Below, in pieces: positions 25,992-33,763 of a DNA stretch of 64,000 nt. The position numbers and the translations under genes were made by a program. The stretch comes from CBDFHC01 sp965247585 (lineage in GTDB: Bacteria > Chloroflexota > Dehalococcoidia > Lucifugimonadales > GCA-2712585): positions 248,001 to 312,000 of the forward strand of contig CBDFHC010000002.1 of the NCBI GenBank assembly GCA_965247585.1. The letters run 5' to 3'. The notes beneath the pieces are model-generated. The model did not search any database. It saw only the letters and a program-made list of their open reading frames with translations, and was not told the DNA's origin. The first letter of the stretch is position 1; every line of letters begins with the position of its first letter.

Positions 25992-26498
25992 ATGAAGTTC
26001 CTTACCTTTGCTGGCTCTATCCCATTGATATCCCGGCGTATGTGCTTGCTGTTGGCCATCGCAGCCATCGCCCTTGTGGCGCTCATGATTGTCCCAAGGG
26101 TGGCAGAGGCCGGATCACACCCCCCTAACACCCTGGAAAACGGCGGCTTCGAGACCGGCAACTTGTCAGGGTGTACCCTGTTTAACACACCTAGTGTGTT
26201 CCACTGCCATCTCAGAATTTTCGGTTTTTGTGTGTTCCAGGAGAACCATATAGCCAGAATGGTGGCGAATGTGGTCCCTCACGACACGGTCGCCGGCACT
26301 CCCAGCCTGGGCGCCCGGATTCTTGTTGGACAGGACAACTTCACCGTCGGCTTCGCTGACGTCCCCTCGGGAGGGGGCATGTTCCAGACGGTAATTATCA
26401 GCCATCCCAGCAACGTGACGTTGTCGGTGGATTTGGCTGAACACGACGTCTTCGACTTTATTAGCGGGGTGGAGAGGTGCGACCGGGTGGAGCTAATG
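25992..26498 (+). pseudogene. Secreted protein of unknown function, truncated by IS3 copy 2
   Basis: About 169 residues before the IS boundary. An N-terminal signal peptide is clear: basic start, hydrophobic MCLLLAIAAIALVALMIVP and a likely cleavage after AEAGS. The mature part (NTLENGGFETGNLSGC...) opens like many secreted or PEP-CTERM-type proteins of environmental bacteria and contains Cys-rich and beta-rich sequence. The C-terminal half is lost: after ~26498 the frame runs into IS DNA and stops at 26591. No matching C-terminal part is seen on the far side of the element. Function unknown. Confidence 0.65.
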
Positions 26499-26548
26499 TG
26501 TTGGCAATCAGCACAAGTGGGACAGATTAGGACCCGAGAAGGTTATTA

Positions 26549-27532
26549 TTATGAAGAGCTGCGTGGGAGCTCCCTGAGGGTCTTGTTGTAGCGTCTTCGC
26601 CGTTCTAACGTCTGGACCTGCACCTCCTTTCTCCGTTGGAGGATCTGCTCCCGCCTTCCGTTGAGCATGTCTGCGGGCGTCACGTTGCCCAGCGCCTTGT
26701 GATAGCGTCGGTAGTTGTAGTAGGCCACGAAGGCGGCGATTGCTGCTTCCAGGGCAGAAGGCATCTCGTAGGGGACCTGTTTGACGTCCCGCTTGATACT
26801 CTGGTGATAGCGCTCGAGCTTGCCATTGGTCTGAGGGTGGAACGGCGCGGCCAGAATGTGCTTGATTCCCACCAGGTGCAGGTAGTCTCTCAAGCCACGG
26901 GACACATAACCTGAGCCGTTATCGCTCAGCAGGCTGGTCCGGTCGGCCACTGGGACCTCAGTCATGCCGGTCTTGTCCACGGCCTCTTGGACCACCTCGA
27001 TGAGAGAGTCGGTGGTCATGTCCCGCTGGAGCTTGTGGGCCAGTATGAAGCGGGAGTAGTCGTCCATCACGGTGACCAGGTAGTAGTAGCCCCAACCGAT
27101 CACCTTGAAGTAGGAGGCGTCGGTAGCCCACATCTGGTGAGGGCCGCTGGTCTTGCGATGGTACTCTTTGCCGGCCGAGAGCTGCATCTCGGGTGACTTC
27201 ACAAGACCTTCTCTGCACAGGATGCGATACACAGTGGACTCGGATACAGCGAAGGCCAGGTTGTCTGTAGACCACGCTGCCAACTGGCGGCTACTTAGCT
27301 CCGGCATCTCCCTGGCCGCTTCCAGGATCGACCGTTCCTCCTGAGGTCTAAGGCGGTTCCACGGTGGAGCGCTGGCTCCAGGTCGGTCCTCGAGACCTTG
27401 TTGATGTTGTTGTCGCATCAACCACCGATAGTAGGTGCTCTTGGGAACACCCAGGTCTCTGAGCACCCGACGCTTGGCCAGCGGTGATGCGGCTACACTG
27501 GCCAGGACCGTCGCCTTCTCAACGGCGCTCAT
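26549..27532 (-). CDS. IS3-family transposase OrfB (copy 2)
   Basis: 327 residues, collinear with the OrfB of copy 1. The DDE triad is intact: MWATDASYFKVI, LLSDNGSGYVSRG and TNGKLERYHQSIK. Differences from copy 1 are scattered through the frame (for example HKLQRDMTT for WKLQRDMTT and an LPRSSS tail in place of LTKPSPDL). The start overlaps the OrfA stop, and the -1 frame from the A7 run in orfA (27572-27578 region on the plus strand, seven T) is open into this gene, so an OrfAB fusion can be made. Confidence 0.93.
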   Translation of the reverse strand: MSAVEKATVLASVAASPLAKRRVLRDLGVPKSTYYRWLMRQQHQQGLEDRPGASAPPWNRLRPQEERSILEAAREMPELSSRQLAAWSTDNLAFAVSESTVYRILCREGLVKSPEMQLSAGKEYHRKTSGPHQMWATDASYFKVIGWGYYYLVTVMDDYSRFILAHKLQRDMTTDSLIEVVQEAVDKTGMTEVPVADRTSLLSDNGSGYVSRGLRDYLHLVGIKHILAAPFHPQTNGKLERYHQSIKRDVKQVPYEMPSALEAAIAAFVAYYNYRRYHKALGNVTPADMLNGRREQILQRRKEVQVQTLERRRRYNKTLRELPRSSS

Positions 27533-27936
27533 CCGCTGGTACCGACGCCGTTCTGGGGCATTGGTATGGCCGTTTTTTTCAGACGGTAGACCTCGAGGGA
27601 TAGCTCGGCTACCAGCTGCTTGAACTCGCCGTTCTCCCGCTTGAGATCCTGGATCTCCTGCCGGGTGGCATCGCGCACCGTGTCACGGGACAGCCGCTCC
27701 CTGCCCGCCTCCATGAACTCCTTGGTCCACGAGTAGTAGGAGTGGGGCTTGATACCCTCCCGCCGGCACAGGTCGTTCACGGTGACCTCGCGGCGGAAGC
27801 CCTCCAGCACGATACGGATCTTCTCTTCCGGGGTGTATTTGCGCCGGGTAGCCGCTCTAACTCGTCGAACGAAGGACCTAGTCTGCTCCGACCGTTGATC
27901 GGCGGCCTCGGCCTTGCTGGCGTCTGACTGGGACAT
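27529..27936 (-). CDS. IS3-family transposase OrfA (copy 2)
   Basis: 135 residues from ATG 27936, preceded by AAAGGAGCAGCG. The HTH region (KYTPEEKIRIVLEGFRRE and NDLCRREGIKPHSYYSW) is the same as in copy 1. The C-terminal heptad leucines and the seven-A slippery run are conserved. An upstream GTG (27987) extends the frame but has no ribosome site and is not matched in copy 1. Confidence 0.9.
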   Translation of the reverse strand: MSQSDASKAEAADQRSEQTRSFVRRVRAATRRKYTPEEKIRIVLEGFRREVTVNDLCRREGIKPHSYYSWTKEFMEAGRERLSRDTVRDATRQEIQDLKRENGEFKQLVAELSLEVYRLKKTAIPMPQNGVGTSG

Positions 27937-28161
27937 CGCTGCTCCTTTCATGAGGTACTCTACCCTCACTTCAGGAGCTCTCACCACTCTCAGACTCTCG
28001 GGTTTTCTACCCCTCTCACGTGTCCCATTATCGCTGACGGTCTACATAAACGTACCTTGTCACAATAACCATGATAAGAGTAACGTGTGTACGTTTAGTT
28101 GTAAGACGGCGAAGAGAGAAATCGAATCGTAAATTGGACATTTATAACCAACCACGGTGCG

Positions 28162-28425
28162 GTGCTGGCCCAGATAGCCCGGCACGGCCAGGTGACGGCG
28201 CGGGAGATATCGCTGGAACTGGGCATAACGGAGCGGTCGGTGCACCGGATCGTCTCGGACCTGGAGGCAGCGGGTTATCTAAAGAAGGGCAAGGTTGGCA
28301 GGAGTAACCTCTACTCGGTAAACCGGCTGCTGCCGCTTCGCACGTCCAGCCACGGAGACGTAATTATCGGGGACCTGCTGGAGGTGCTCCTCTCAGGGGA
28401 CGAACAGAGGAGCACCAACTTCTGA
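28162..28425 (+). CDS. Winged-helix transcriptional regulator, N-terminus uncertain
   Basis: From GTG 28162 the protein has 87 residues and a clear wHTH: VTAREISLELGITERSVHRI and then VSDLEAAGYLKKGKVGRSN. Conserved sequence clearly starts earlier: the same frame upstream reads NWTFITNHGAV (from ~28132), the usual opening of this MarR/ArsR-like family, and is open back to a TAA at ~28112. No ATG, GTG, TTG or CTG lies in that stretch. The true start may have been removed when the IS3 element inserted 86 bases upstream, or moved to another frame (ATG 28071). It may be a damaged gene or use the GTG. Confidence 0.6.
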   Translation: MLAQIARHGQVTAREISLELGITERSVHRIVSDLEAAGYLKKGKVGRSNLYSVNRLLPLRTSSHGDVIIGDLLEVLLSGDEQRSTNF

Positions 28426-29079
28426 GGGGCACCGGTCCGATGGGCCTTGGCGGCGGGTAGCGTGTTTCACCGGCGGGGCAAGTCAGAACTCCGGTGCGCT
28501 TTTGACCGAGCGAAGACTTAGCCCGCGCGGCGTGGTTACAGCCAGCATGGAAATAGCAATGGGATTGGGTGACCGGAACGGTGGTTAGCATCCCGCTCTC
28601 AACGCCTGGGTGAATCAGCGGCTGGACCGTTTGGGCATCAGGTTGCTCATTGCCTGTGAACAAACGGGGCTGGAGAGGCAAATCTGTGTGCGACGGCTGG
28701 AGCTGCTAACCTCACCCTACCCAGATTCCTTGATCTTTACGCACGGACTCAGATTCGATCATGGTGTTGTCCAGCACCAGGGAGGATGAAAATCAGGATT
28801 GGAATCCGAAGCGGGCGCCGCGGTAGGACTTGCTCTCCCCCCGCACCCAGATTCTTCGATCCTCCCGGGCGGACTCAGAATGACATGGTGGGTGGCGGAA
28901 TGCGGTATGGACTCGTCCTCCGAGAGCCTCAGGATGAGCGGGTAGGAGGCGTAGGAGGCTTATTATCATAGGAATGACATCACTAGTTACAATGCTCAGC
29001 GTGCGACAACGCGACGCTGAGGGTGGGGAAGAAATCAAGAACTCACAGCCTCTCAGGCTGGATACGCAGCCCGGGGTTC
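28426..29079. other. Gene-poor intergenic stretch with repeat remnants
   Basis: About 650 bases between the wHTH gene and the deacetylase operon. No frame resembles a protein. CCAGATTC(C)TTGATC-type segments at ~28721 and CCAGATTCTTCGATCCTCC at ~28847 look like two diverged copies of one repeat, followed by the dispersed repeat copy c (28899-28950). This looks like a zone where short repeats have accumulated. Confidence 0.5.
28899..28950 (+). repeat. Dispersed intergenic repeat, copy c
   Basis: AATGCGGTATGGACTCGTCC followed by TCCGAGAGCCTCAGGATGAG, matching copies at 21481 and 39816 with few differences and the same orientation on the plus strand. Confidence 0.75.
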
Positions 29080-29997
29080 CTACGCTCCCTGCTGGTGGCC
29101 TCGGTACCAGTCAATTATCTCGCTACCGGTGGCGCTCCAGACGCCCTGCTTTGAGGTGATGTAGGCCAGGGCCTGGTCCAGGTAGCGGATGCGGTACGGC
29201 TGGCCGATGAGCCAGGGGTGGAGGTTGAAGGCCATGAGCCGGCCGGTGGTGGCGCCGTCGTGGTACAAGCTATCGAACCCTTCTTGAAGCATGGTGGCAT
29301 ACTGGGTTGGGGAAAGGCGCGTGTCCCACATGGCTTTAGTGTCGTCCAACTCGTAAAGCAGCGGAAGGGCGTAGAGCTCGCCCTGGGAGGTGGTCATGGG
29401 GAAGGGCTGCTCGTCGTTCACCCAATCGCAAACGTAGCTAATGCCGGCCTCGGCCAGGAGCTGCGGGGTTTGGGCGGATTCACCATGCTCCGGTCCTAAC
29501 CAACCTTTCGGCAAGGCGTCGGTGGCGGTCCTGACGGCCTCAACGGAAGCTTTGATGTAGCCCCGCTCTTCGTCTTCAGACATCCGGCTGCTGATCATCT
29601 GGCTAACGGAAACGCCGTGACCGATGAACTCACATTCCTGCTGCCGGCAATGCCGGACCAAGTAAGGGTAGTTTTCCGCGGTGAGGGAGTCCAAGGCCAC
29701 GGTGGGCTTGATGCCGTGCTTTTTCAACACGTCCAGAACCCGATAGATGCCGACCCTGTGCCCGTAGTCCCGGTGGGAGTGCTTCGCGAAATCCGGGCGA
29801 GGGCGAGGGGAGACGCCACCGGCAACCGACAGGGACTCAAAGGCGCCTTCTGGCAACTCCCATTCCAGGTGCTCCAAGGTGACGATGACGCAGAGGGCCA
29901 CCCTGGCATTGTTGGGCCACTGAAGGGGATTTCGCTTGACCAAGGGGGACCAGCGGTGGTGAGGGTGGTCCATCCCGTACTGACGATCTGCTGGCAT
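29080..29997 (-). CDS. Polysaccharide deacetylase family protein, PuuE/NodB type (copy 1)
   Basis: 305 residues; AGGAGCGTACAGCC precedes ATG 29997. NodB-homology features: YGHRVGIYRVLDVLKKHGI, a PTVALDS strand, EFIGHGVSVSQMI (metal-binding His) and GWLGPEHGESAQTPQLLAEAG. The C-terminal MAFNLHPWLIGQPYRIRYL with a conserved His fits allantoinase-like PuuE and related amidohydrolysing deacetylases. It lacks a signal peptide, so it is probably cytoplasmic and acts on a small amide or N-acyl compound rather than a cell-wall polymer. It lies 12 bases downstream of a paralogue. Confidence 0.85.
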   Translation of the reverse strand: MPADRQYGMDHPHHRWSPLVKRNPLQWPNNARVALCVIVTLEHLEWELPEGAFESLSVAGGVSPRPRPDFAKHSHRDYGHRVGIYRVLDVLKKHGIKPTVALDSLTAENYPYLVRHCRQQECEFIGHGVSVSQMISSRMSEDEERGYIKASVEAVRTATDALPKGWLGPEHGESAQTPQLLAEAGISYVCDWVNDEQPFPMTTSQGELYALPLLYELDDTKAMWDTRLSPTQYATMLQEGFDSLYHDGATTGRLMAFNLHPWLIGQPYRIRYLDQALAYITSKQGVWSATGSEIIDWYRGHQQGA

Positions 29998-30009
29998 GGC
30001 TGTACGCTC

Positions 30010-30915
30010 CTAGATGCTGGTCCGTGCGGCGTGGGACACCGCATCGTCGTAGTAGTTGGCGACGTAATACTCGGCTATCTCGTCGGCGGTGGTCTGCCAC
30101 ACGCCGGAGTGGGACATTATGTAGTCCAGGATCTGATTCAGGTACTTGACCTTATGGGGCTGGCCGGTAAGGTAGGGATGCAGGGCGATGCACATGACAC
30201 GGCCGCTTTCGGCGCCCTCCTGGTAGAGGGTGTCAAACTGGTCTTTGCAGATCTGGGCGAAGTAGGCGCCGTCATGGTCACGGAACACCGGAACGTCGTT
30301 CAGCTCAATGGAGTAGGGGACGGAGACCAGCTTCCCTGACTTGACTTTGATGGGCACAGGCTGGTCGTCGTGCATCCAGTCAGTATGGTAGATGAGGCCG
30401 GCCTCAGCCATCAGGTCCGGGGTCTGTTGGGAGCCGGAGATGGCGGGGCCCAGCATACCTTTGAGCTGTTTGCCGCTGTGGCGCTTGAGGGTCTCAATGT
30501 TGTCCCGGTAGAACTCCCGCTCCTCCTCTTCAGACAGGGTGGTGAGGTAACGGGTGTTGTAGATGCCGTGGCTCATGAAGTCCCAGTCACGCTCCACCAT
30601 GGCGTTTCCGACTTCCGGGAAGTGCTCGAAGACGGCCAGGTTGAGCGATACGGTGCAGCGGATGCTGTAGCGGTCGAGCACTTCCAGCATGCGCCAGAAG
30701 CCGACGCGGTTGCCGTAGTCCCGGTAGGAGTATTGTTGAACGTCTGGGTAGGGGGTACGGGGCCAAGCGTCCCGAGAGCCGTCAAAGTCAGGCTGGAACT
30801 CGTAGTGCTCAACGTTGGGGGCAATCCAGAGAGCCACCCGGGCCCCGTTGGGCCAGGTGATCTTGGGCCTGTCGATGATGGGACTGTAGTCCACTCGGTT
30901 GGGCGCTAGGGCCAT
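30010..30915 (-). CDS. Polysaccharide deacetylase family protein, PuuE/NodB type (copy 2)
   Basis: 301 residues from ATG 30915, preceded by AAAGGAGGTGACCCCC; the GTG at 30924 falls inside that ribosome site. It shares the paralogue's layout: YRDYGNRVGFWRMLEVLDRY, WDFMSHGIYNTRYL (metal His), MLGPAISGSQQTPDLMAEAG and MCIALHPYLTGQPHKVKYL. The duplicated pair and the LLM oxidoreductase gene upstream (53-base gap) form one leftward operon, suggesting a joint catabolic pathway for a nitrogenous compound. Actual substrates are unknown. Confidence 0.85.
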   Translation of the reverse strand: MALAPNRVDYSPIIDRPKITWPNGARVALWIAPNVEHYEFQPDFDGSRDAWPRTPYPDVQQYSYRDYGNRVGFWRMLEVLDRYSIRCTVSLNLAVFEHFPEVGNAMVERDWDFMSHGIYNTRYLTTLSEEEEREFYRDNIETLKRHSGKQLKGMLGPAISGSQQTPDLMAEAGLIYHTDWMHDDQPVPIKVKSGKLVSVPYSIELNDVPVFRDHDGAYFAQICKDQFDTLYQEGAESGRVMCIALHPYLTGQPHKVKYLNQILDYIMSHSGVWQTTADEIAEYYVANYYDDAVSHAARTSI

Positions 30916-30968
30916 GGGGGTCACCTCCTTTGTTTCGGTTTAATGAGGCGAAGGGCCAACTTAAGCCC

Positions 30969-31823
30969 TTAGCTGAGAAAGCGTGAAAGCCTGTTTGCTA
31001 TGTTCTCCAAGTCCACCAGGGCCTGGGGGCCGGAAGGCGGCGGCAGCCGCAGGACGGCACGCTGTGCGCCGGCGTCCTTCAAGGCTTGTATGTTGTCCGG
31101 ATGCGGGGGTGGGTCGTAGGCGGAGACTTCTATGGCAGCGGGGTCCCTGCCAGCGGCGGCGGCCAGGCGGTCCAGGGCATCGCGGCCGGCGGAGACTTCC
31201 TCCGGGGTGGCGCGAATGGGCATCCAGCCATCGGCCAGGGATGCCACGCGCTTAAAGACGTTTGGAGCGGACCCACCCAACACGATGGGCGGGTGGGGTT
31301 TCTGAGCAGGTTGAACAAGGGAATGGACCGGAGGGAAATCGTAATACCTACCGTGGAACTCGGCGTTCGGCTGCGTCCAAAGGGCTTTCATAGCCTGGAT
31401 CGACTCGCGGGCCTGGGTCCAGCGGTGGGGGAAGTCGACGCCAAAGAGGCCGGCCTCTTCCCCCAGCCAACCGGTGCCGACGCCGAAGATGAACCGGCCT
31501 CCGGAGAGCAGGTCCAGGGATGCGATACGCTTGGCCAGGACCAGGGGGTTGTGCTCCGGCACCAGGGAGACGCAGGTGCCCAGGCGAATGCGCCGGGTAA
31601 CGGCGGCGGCCCGGGCGAGGCCCACGAACGGGTCAACCATGTAAGACATGAACTCGGGTATGCCGCCCTCGGCAGAACCAGGATAGGGGGTCCTGGCGTT
31701 CACCGGGACCACGGTGTGCTCTGGCAGCCAGAATGACTCGAATCCCAACTCCTCGGCGCGGCGCGCCAGAACGGCCACATCGAGAGAGGCGGTGAAGTTG
31801 ACGGCGACGATGCCCAGCTTCAT
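30969..31823 (-). CDS. LLM-class F420-dependent oxidoreductase
   Basis: 284 residues of the bacterial luciferase-like TIM barrel: MKLGIVAVNFTASLDVAVLA, SFWLPEHTVVP, IRLGTCVSLVPEHNPLVLAK and LSGGRFIFGVGTGWLGEE, followed by PIVLGGSAPNVFKRVASLAD. The pattern VGTGW plus LGGS is that of the F420-dependent subgroup, although FMN use cannot be excluded. It probably performs hydride transfer on a small carbonyl, alcohol or ring compound. First gene of the leftward operon with the two deacetylases; divergent from the RdhA-like gene at 32004. Confidence 0.85.
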   Translation of the reverse strand: MKLGIVAVNFTASLDVAVLARRAEELGFESFWLPEHTVVPVNARTPYPGSAEGGIPEFMSYMVDPFVGLARAAAVTRRIRLGTCVSLVPEHNPLVLAKRIASLDLLSGGRFIFGVGTGWLGEEAGLFGVDFPHRWTQARESIQAMKALWTQPNAEFHGRYYDFPPVHSLVQPAQKPHPPIVLGGSAPNVFKRVASLADGWMPIRATPEEVSAGRDALDRLAAAAGRDPAAIEVSAYDPPPHPDNIQALKDAGAQRAVLRLPPPSGPQALVDLENIANRLSRFLS

Positions 31824-31937
31824 TCAAGGACCCCGGTTCTGGAGTTCCTGTATGGTAGCAACAAAGGATTAGCAACACCATAGGCGTAGATTGAGGCAGA
31901 GTGCCGGAGATTCGTAACATGACAGGGGGCTGAGATA

Positions 31938-31966
31938 TTGACTCCGTAATGGGGTAGTGCTAACCT
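31938..31966 (+). promoter_or_regulatory. Promoter of RdhA-like gene 1
   Basis: TTGACT (31938-31943), a 17-base spacer and TAACCT (31961-31966) with TG two bases before the -10 box. Spaced well for the gene at 32004. Confidence 0.5.
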
Positions 31967-32003
31967 GGAGATGACCCAAACAGAGACACTAGGAGGCGTG
32001 AAT

Positions 32004-33293
32004 TTGGTTGCGAAGCAGGTAAATCACGTTGTAAAACGGCCCGGCAGGCGAAAGGGCGACGATGGGGTGTCTATTCCGATAGCTGGTGACCTGTCAACCA
32101 GGCCGGGCATTCCGGCCAACGAGCCGGACGTGGACTTCTATTCTCGGAAGTATCCGCTGGAGGATATGACGCTAACGCTAACGGCCGATAGTGAATGGTC
32201 GTTTTTACAGGGTTCGGTGGAAGACCGGGAGGCGTTCCGGCGCGTGTACCGTATGCTTTCGCCCATAGTCAAGGCAGGGCAGGAGTCCGGGGAGCTGGAG
32301 CCGGAAAATGAGCCGAAGGCTGGCCAGGACGTAACCCAGCAGATCCGGGATAAGGCAAGGGACCTGGGGTTCTGCGAAGTGGGGTTCACCCGGTACGACC
32401 GGCGGTACACGTATAAGGGCAAAAAGAGATGGGTTAAGTACGAGCATGCGATTTGCCTGGCGCTTGAGCAGGACTACGAGCGGACTCAGGCCATCCCTTC
32501 CACCTATGCCGAGGACGCGGCGCTGGATGCCTACGGGGCAATGAGTCAATTGGGCCTGGTGCTGGCGGACTACATCCGCAGTCTTGGATACCACGCGCAG
32601 GTTCATGGGCCGCTGGACACGGTGGAGGTGGTTATACCGATGTTTGTGGCCGCCGGACTGGGCCAGTTGGGGGCCAACGGGCAGCTACTTTCGCCGCACT
32701 TCGGCTCCAGGGCGCGGCTGATGACTGTGACCACCGACGCGTTGGTGACGTATGACGAGCCGGTGGACTATGGCATTCACCAGTTTTGCCAGGTGTGTCA
32801 GGTATGTGTGAACCGTTGCCCCGGCCGGGCGCTGCAGCGGGAGAAGGTCTGGTGGAGGGGTGTGGAGAAGAACAAGCTAGTATACGAACGATGCCGCCCG
32901 GTGATGGCGCGCTTTTCAGCCTGCGGCGTCTGCATGAAGGTGTGTCCCGTACAGAAGTATGGCTTGATGCCGGTAATGGAGCACTACGTGGAAACGGGGG
33001 AGGTCTTGGGCAAAGGCACCCACGCGCTGGAGGGGTACGAACTAGAAGGGAAGGGCTATTTTGGCCCAGACGAACTTCCCCACTTTGACCACGATTTCTT
33101 TGATCTTCCTCACGGCAAGACGGAAGACGTGCTTTTCAAGGAGTTCAAGGCGAAGCTGAAGGAGCACGCGATAGCGAAGGACCCGTTAGGCGACGTGGAT
33201 CTCCGAGAGTTCAGAGAGAAGGTTGAGAAGGCGCTGCGGAGGAATGAGGGATCGGCTAACCCGATGTCCATGGTGATCCCGGACGAAGAATAA
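32004..33293 (+). CDS. Reductive-dehalogenase-like 4Fe-4S protein, cytoplasmic (copy 1)
   Basis: 429 residues from TTG 32004, with AGGAGG 7 bases upstream; the paralogue at 33764 starts at the matching TTG. Residues ~105-260 resemble the corrinoid-binding core of RdhA (GFCEVGFTRYDRRY, YIRSLGYHAQVHGP, GLGQLGANGQLLSPHFGSR). The two 4Fe-4S motifs of RdhA follow: FCQVCQVCVNRCPGRA and CRPVMARFSACGVCMKVCPV. There is no Tat signal and no RdhB anchor gene, unlike respiratory dehalogenases, so it is probably a soluble, NAD(P)H- or ferredoxin-linked reductive dehalogenase or related corrinoid enzyme. Substrate unknown; QueG-like function is unlikely because two full RdhA clusters are present. Confidence 0.8.
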   Translation: MVAKQVNHVVKRPGRRKGDDGVSIPIAGDLSTRPGIPANEPDVDFYSRKYPLEDMTLTLTADSEWSFLQGSVEDREAFRRVYRMLSPIVKAGQESGELEPENEPKAGQDVTQQIRDKARDLGFCEVGFTRYDRRYTYKGKKRWVKYEHAICLALEQDYERTQAIPSTYAEDAALDAYGAMSQLGLVLADYIRSLGYHAQVHGPLDTVEVVIPMFVAAGLGQLGANGQLLSPHFGSRARLMTVTTDALVTYDEPVDYGIHQFCQVCQVCVNRCPGRALQREKVWWRGVEKNKLVYERCRPVMARFSACGVCMKVCPVQKYGLMPVMEHYVETGEVLGKGTHALEGYELEGKGYFGPDELPHFDHDFFDLPHGKTEDVLFKEFKAKLKEHAIAKDPLGDVDLREFREKVEKALRRNEGSANPMSMVIPDEE

Positions 33294-33319
33294 CTCAGCA
33301 CCCGATACAAAAGACGGTA

Positions 33320-33358
33320 GCGGCCCTAGCGATGATATCGCTAGGGCCGCTGTTATTT
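33320..33358 (+). terminator. Terminator after RdhA-like gene 1
   Basis: A perfect 14-bp stem GCGGCCCTAGCGAT / ATCGCTAGGGCCGC (33320-33333 and 33337-33350) with a GAT loop, followed by TGTTATTT. Confidence 0.8.
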
Positions 33359-33696
33359 GTGGGTGAATCCCGTACGCCAGTCGAGACCGGCATCACCAAG
33401 GGTGAAAGTTTGATCCCGACAGATTCCTGCCGTCCCCAGGATGAACCATTTTGGTGCCGATCAGCCAGGGCGAAGGTTGGCGGCTCCAAAGGGTTACATT
33501 TCACAGGTTGGTAGTTCCCACCATCCCACCCTGAAAGGTTTTTACAAGTTTTTTCTGAGCGACACCCTCAAACTCCCGGCAGGGAACCCAGGTTCCCTGC
33601 ACCTTCCTATATGGTTGACATGGATTGTATGCAGGAAACACCCTCAAAAGGCTGGGCTGAAATATAGCCGGGGCAAAGGCCGCAGAGGGGCCTGGA
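33359..33696. other. Intergenic leader between the RdhA-like genes
   Basis: About 340 bases without a gene. It contains GAATCCCGTACGCCAGTCGA at ~33366, a diverged match to GAATCCCGAATGCCGGTTGC at ~39733 in another gap. It also holds a perfect palindrome GCAGGGAACC-CA-GGTTCCCTGC (33579-33600, 10-bp arms) upstream of the promoter of gene 2. I looked for a cobalamin-riboswitch B12 box and saw none. Confidence 0.5.
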
Positions 33697-33725
33697 TTGA
33701 CCTGCCTGAGGGCCAGTGATAGTCT
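33697..33725 (+). promoter_or_regulatory. Promoter of RdhA-like gene 2
   Basis: TTGACC (33697-33702), a 17-base spacer and TAGTCT (33720-33725), 38 bases before the TTG start. The arrangement mirrors the promoter of gene 1. Confidence 0.5.
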
Positions 33726-33763
33726 GCAAGAGTCCCAGGACTGTCCGGTAAGGAGGGGTTGCC

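Larger units (their letters stand above)
26499..28046 (-). mobile_element. IS3-family insertion sequence, copy 2
   Basis: 1548 bp, the reverse-orientation relative of 17210-18756. The ends read TGTTGGCAATCAGCACAAGT (26499) and, inward from 28046, TGTAGACCGTCAGCGATAAT. OrfA and OrfB are both full length. Flanks atg and taa give no direct target repeat. The element has diverged from copy 1 by scattered substitutions, so the two insertions are not very recent copies of each other. Confidence 0.9.

Noticed and set aside
28364..28681. 105-codon minus-strand frame in the 28.4-29.1 kb gap
   Set aside because: It overlaps the end of the wHTH gene on the other strand, lacks a ribosome site and matches nothing known.
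33294..33763. Cobalamin riboswitch upstream of RdhA-like gene 2
   Set aside because: I looked for the conserved B12 box and core and did not see them; only simple hairpins are present.
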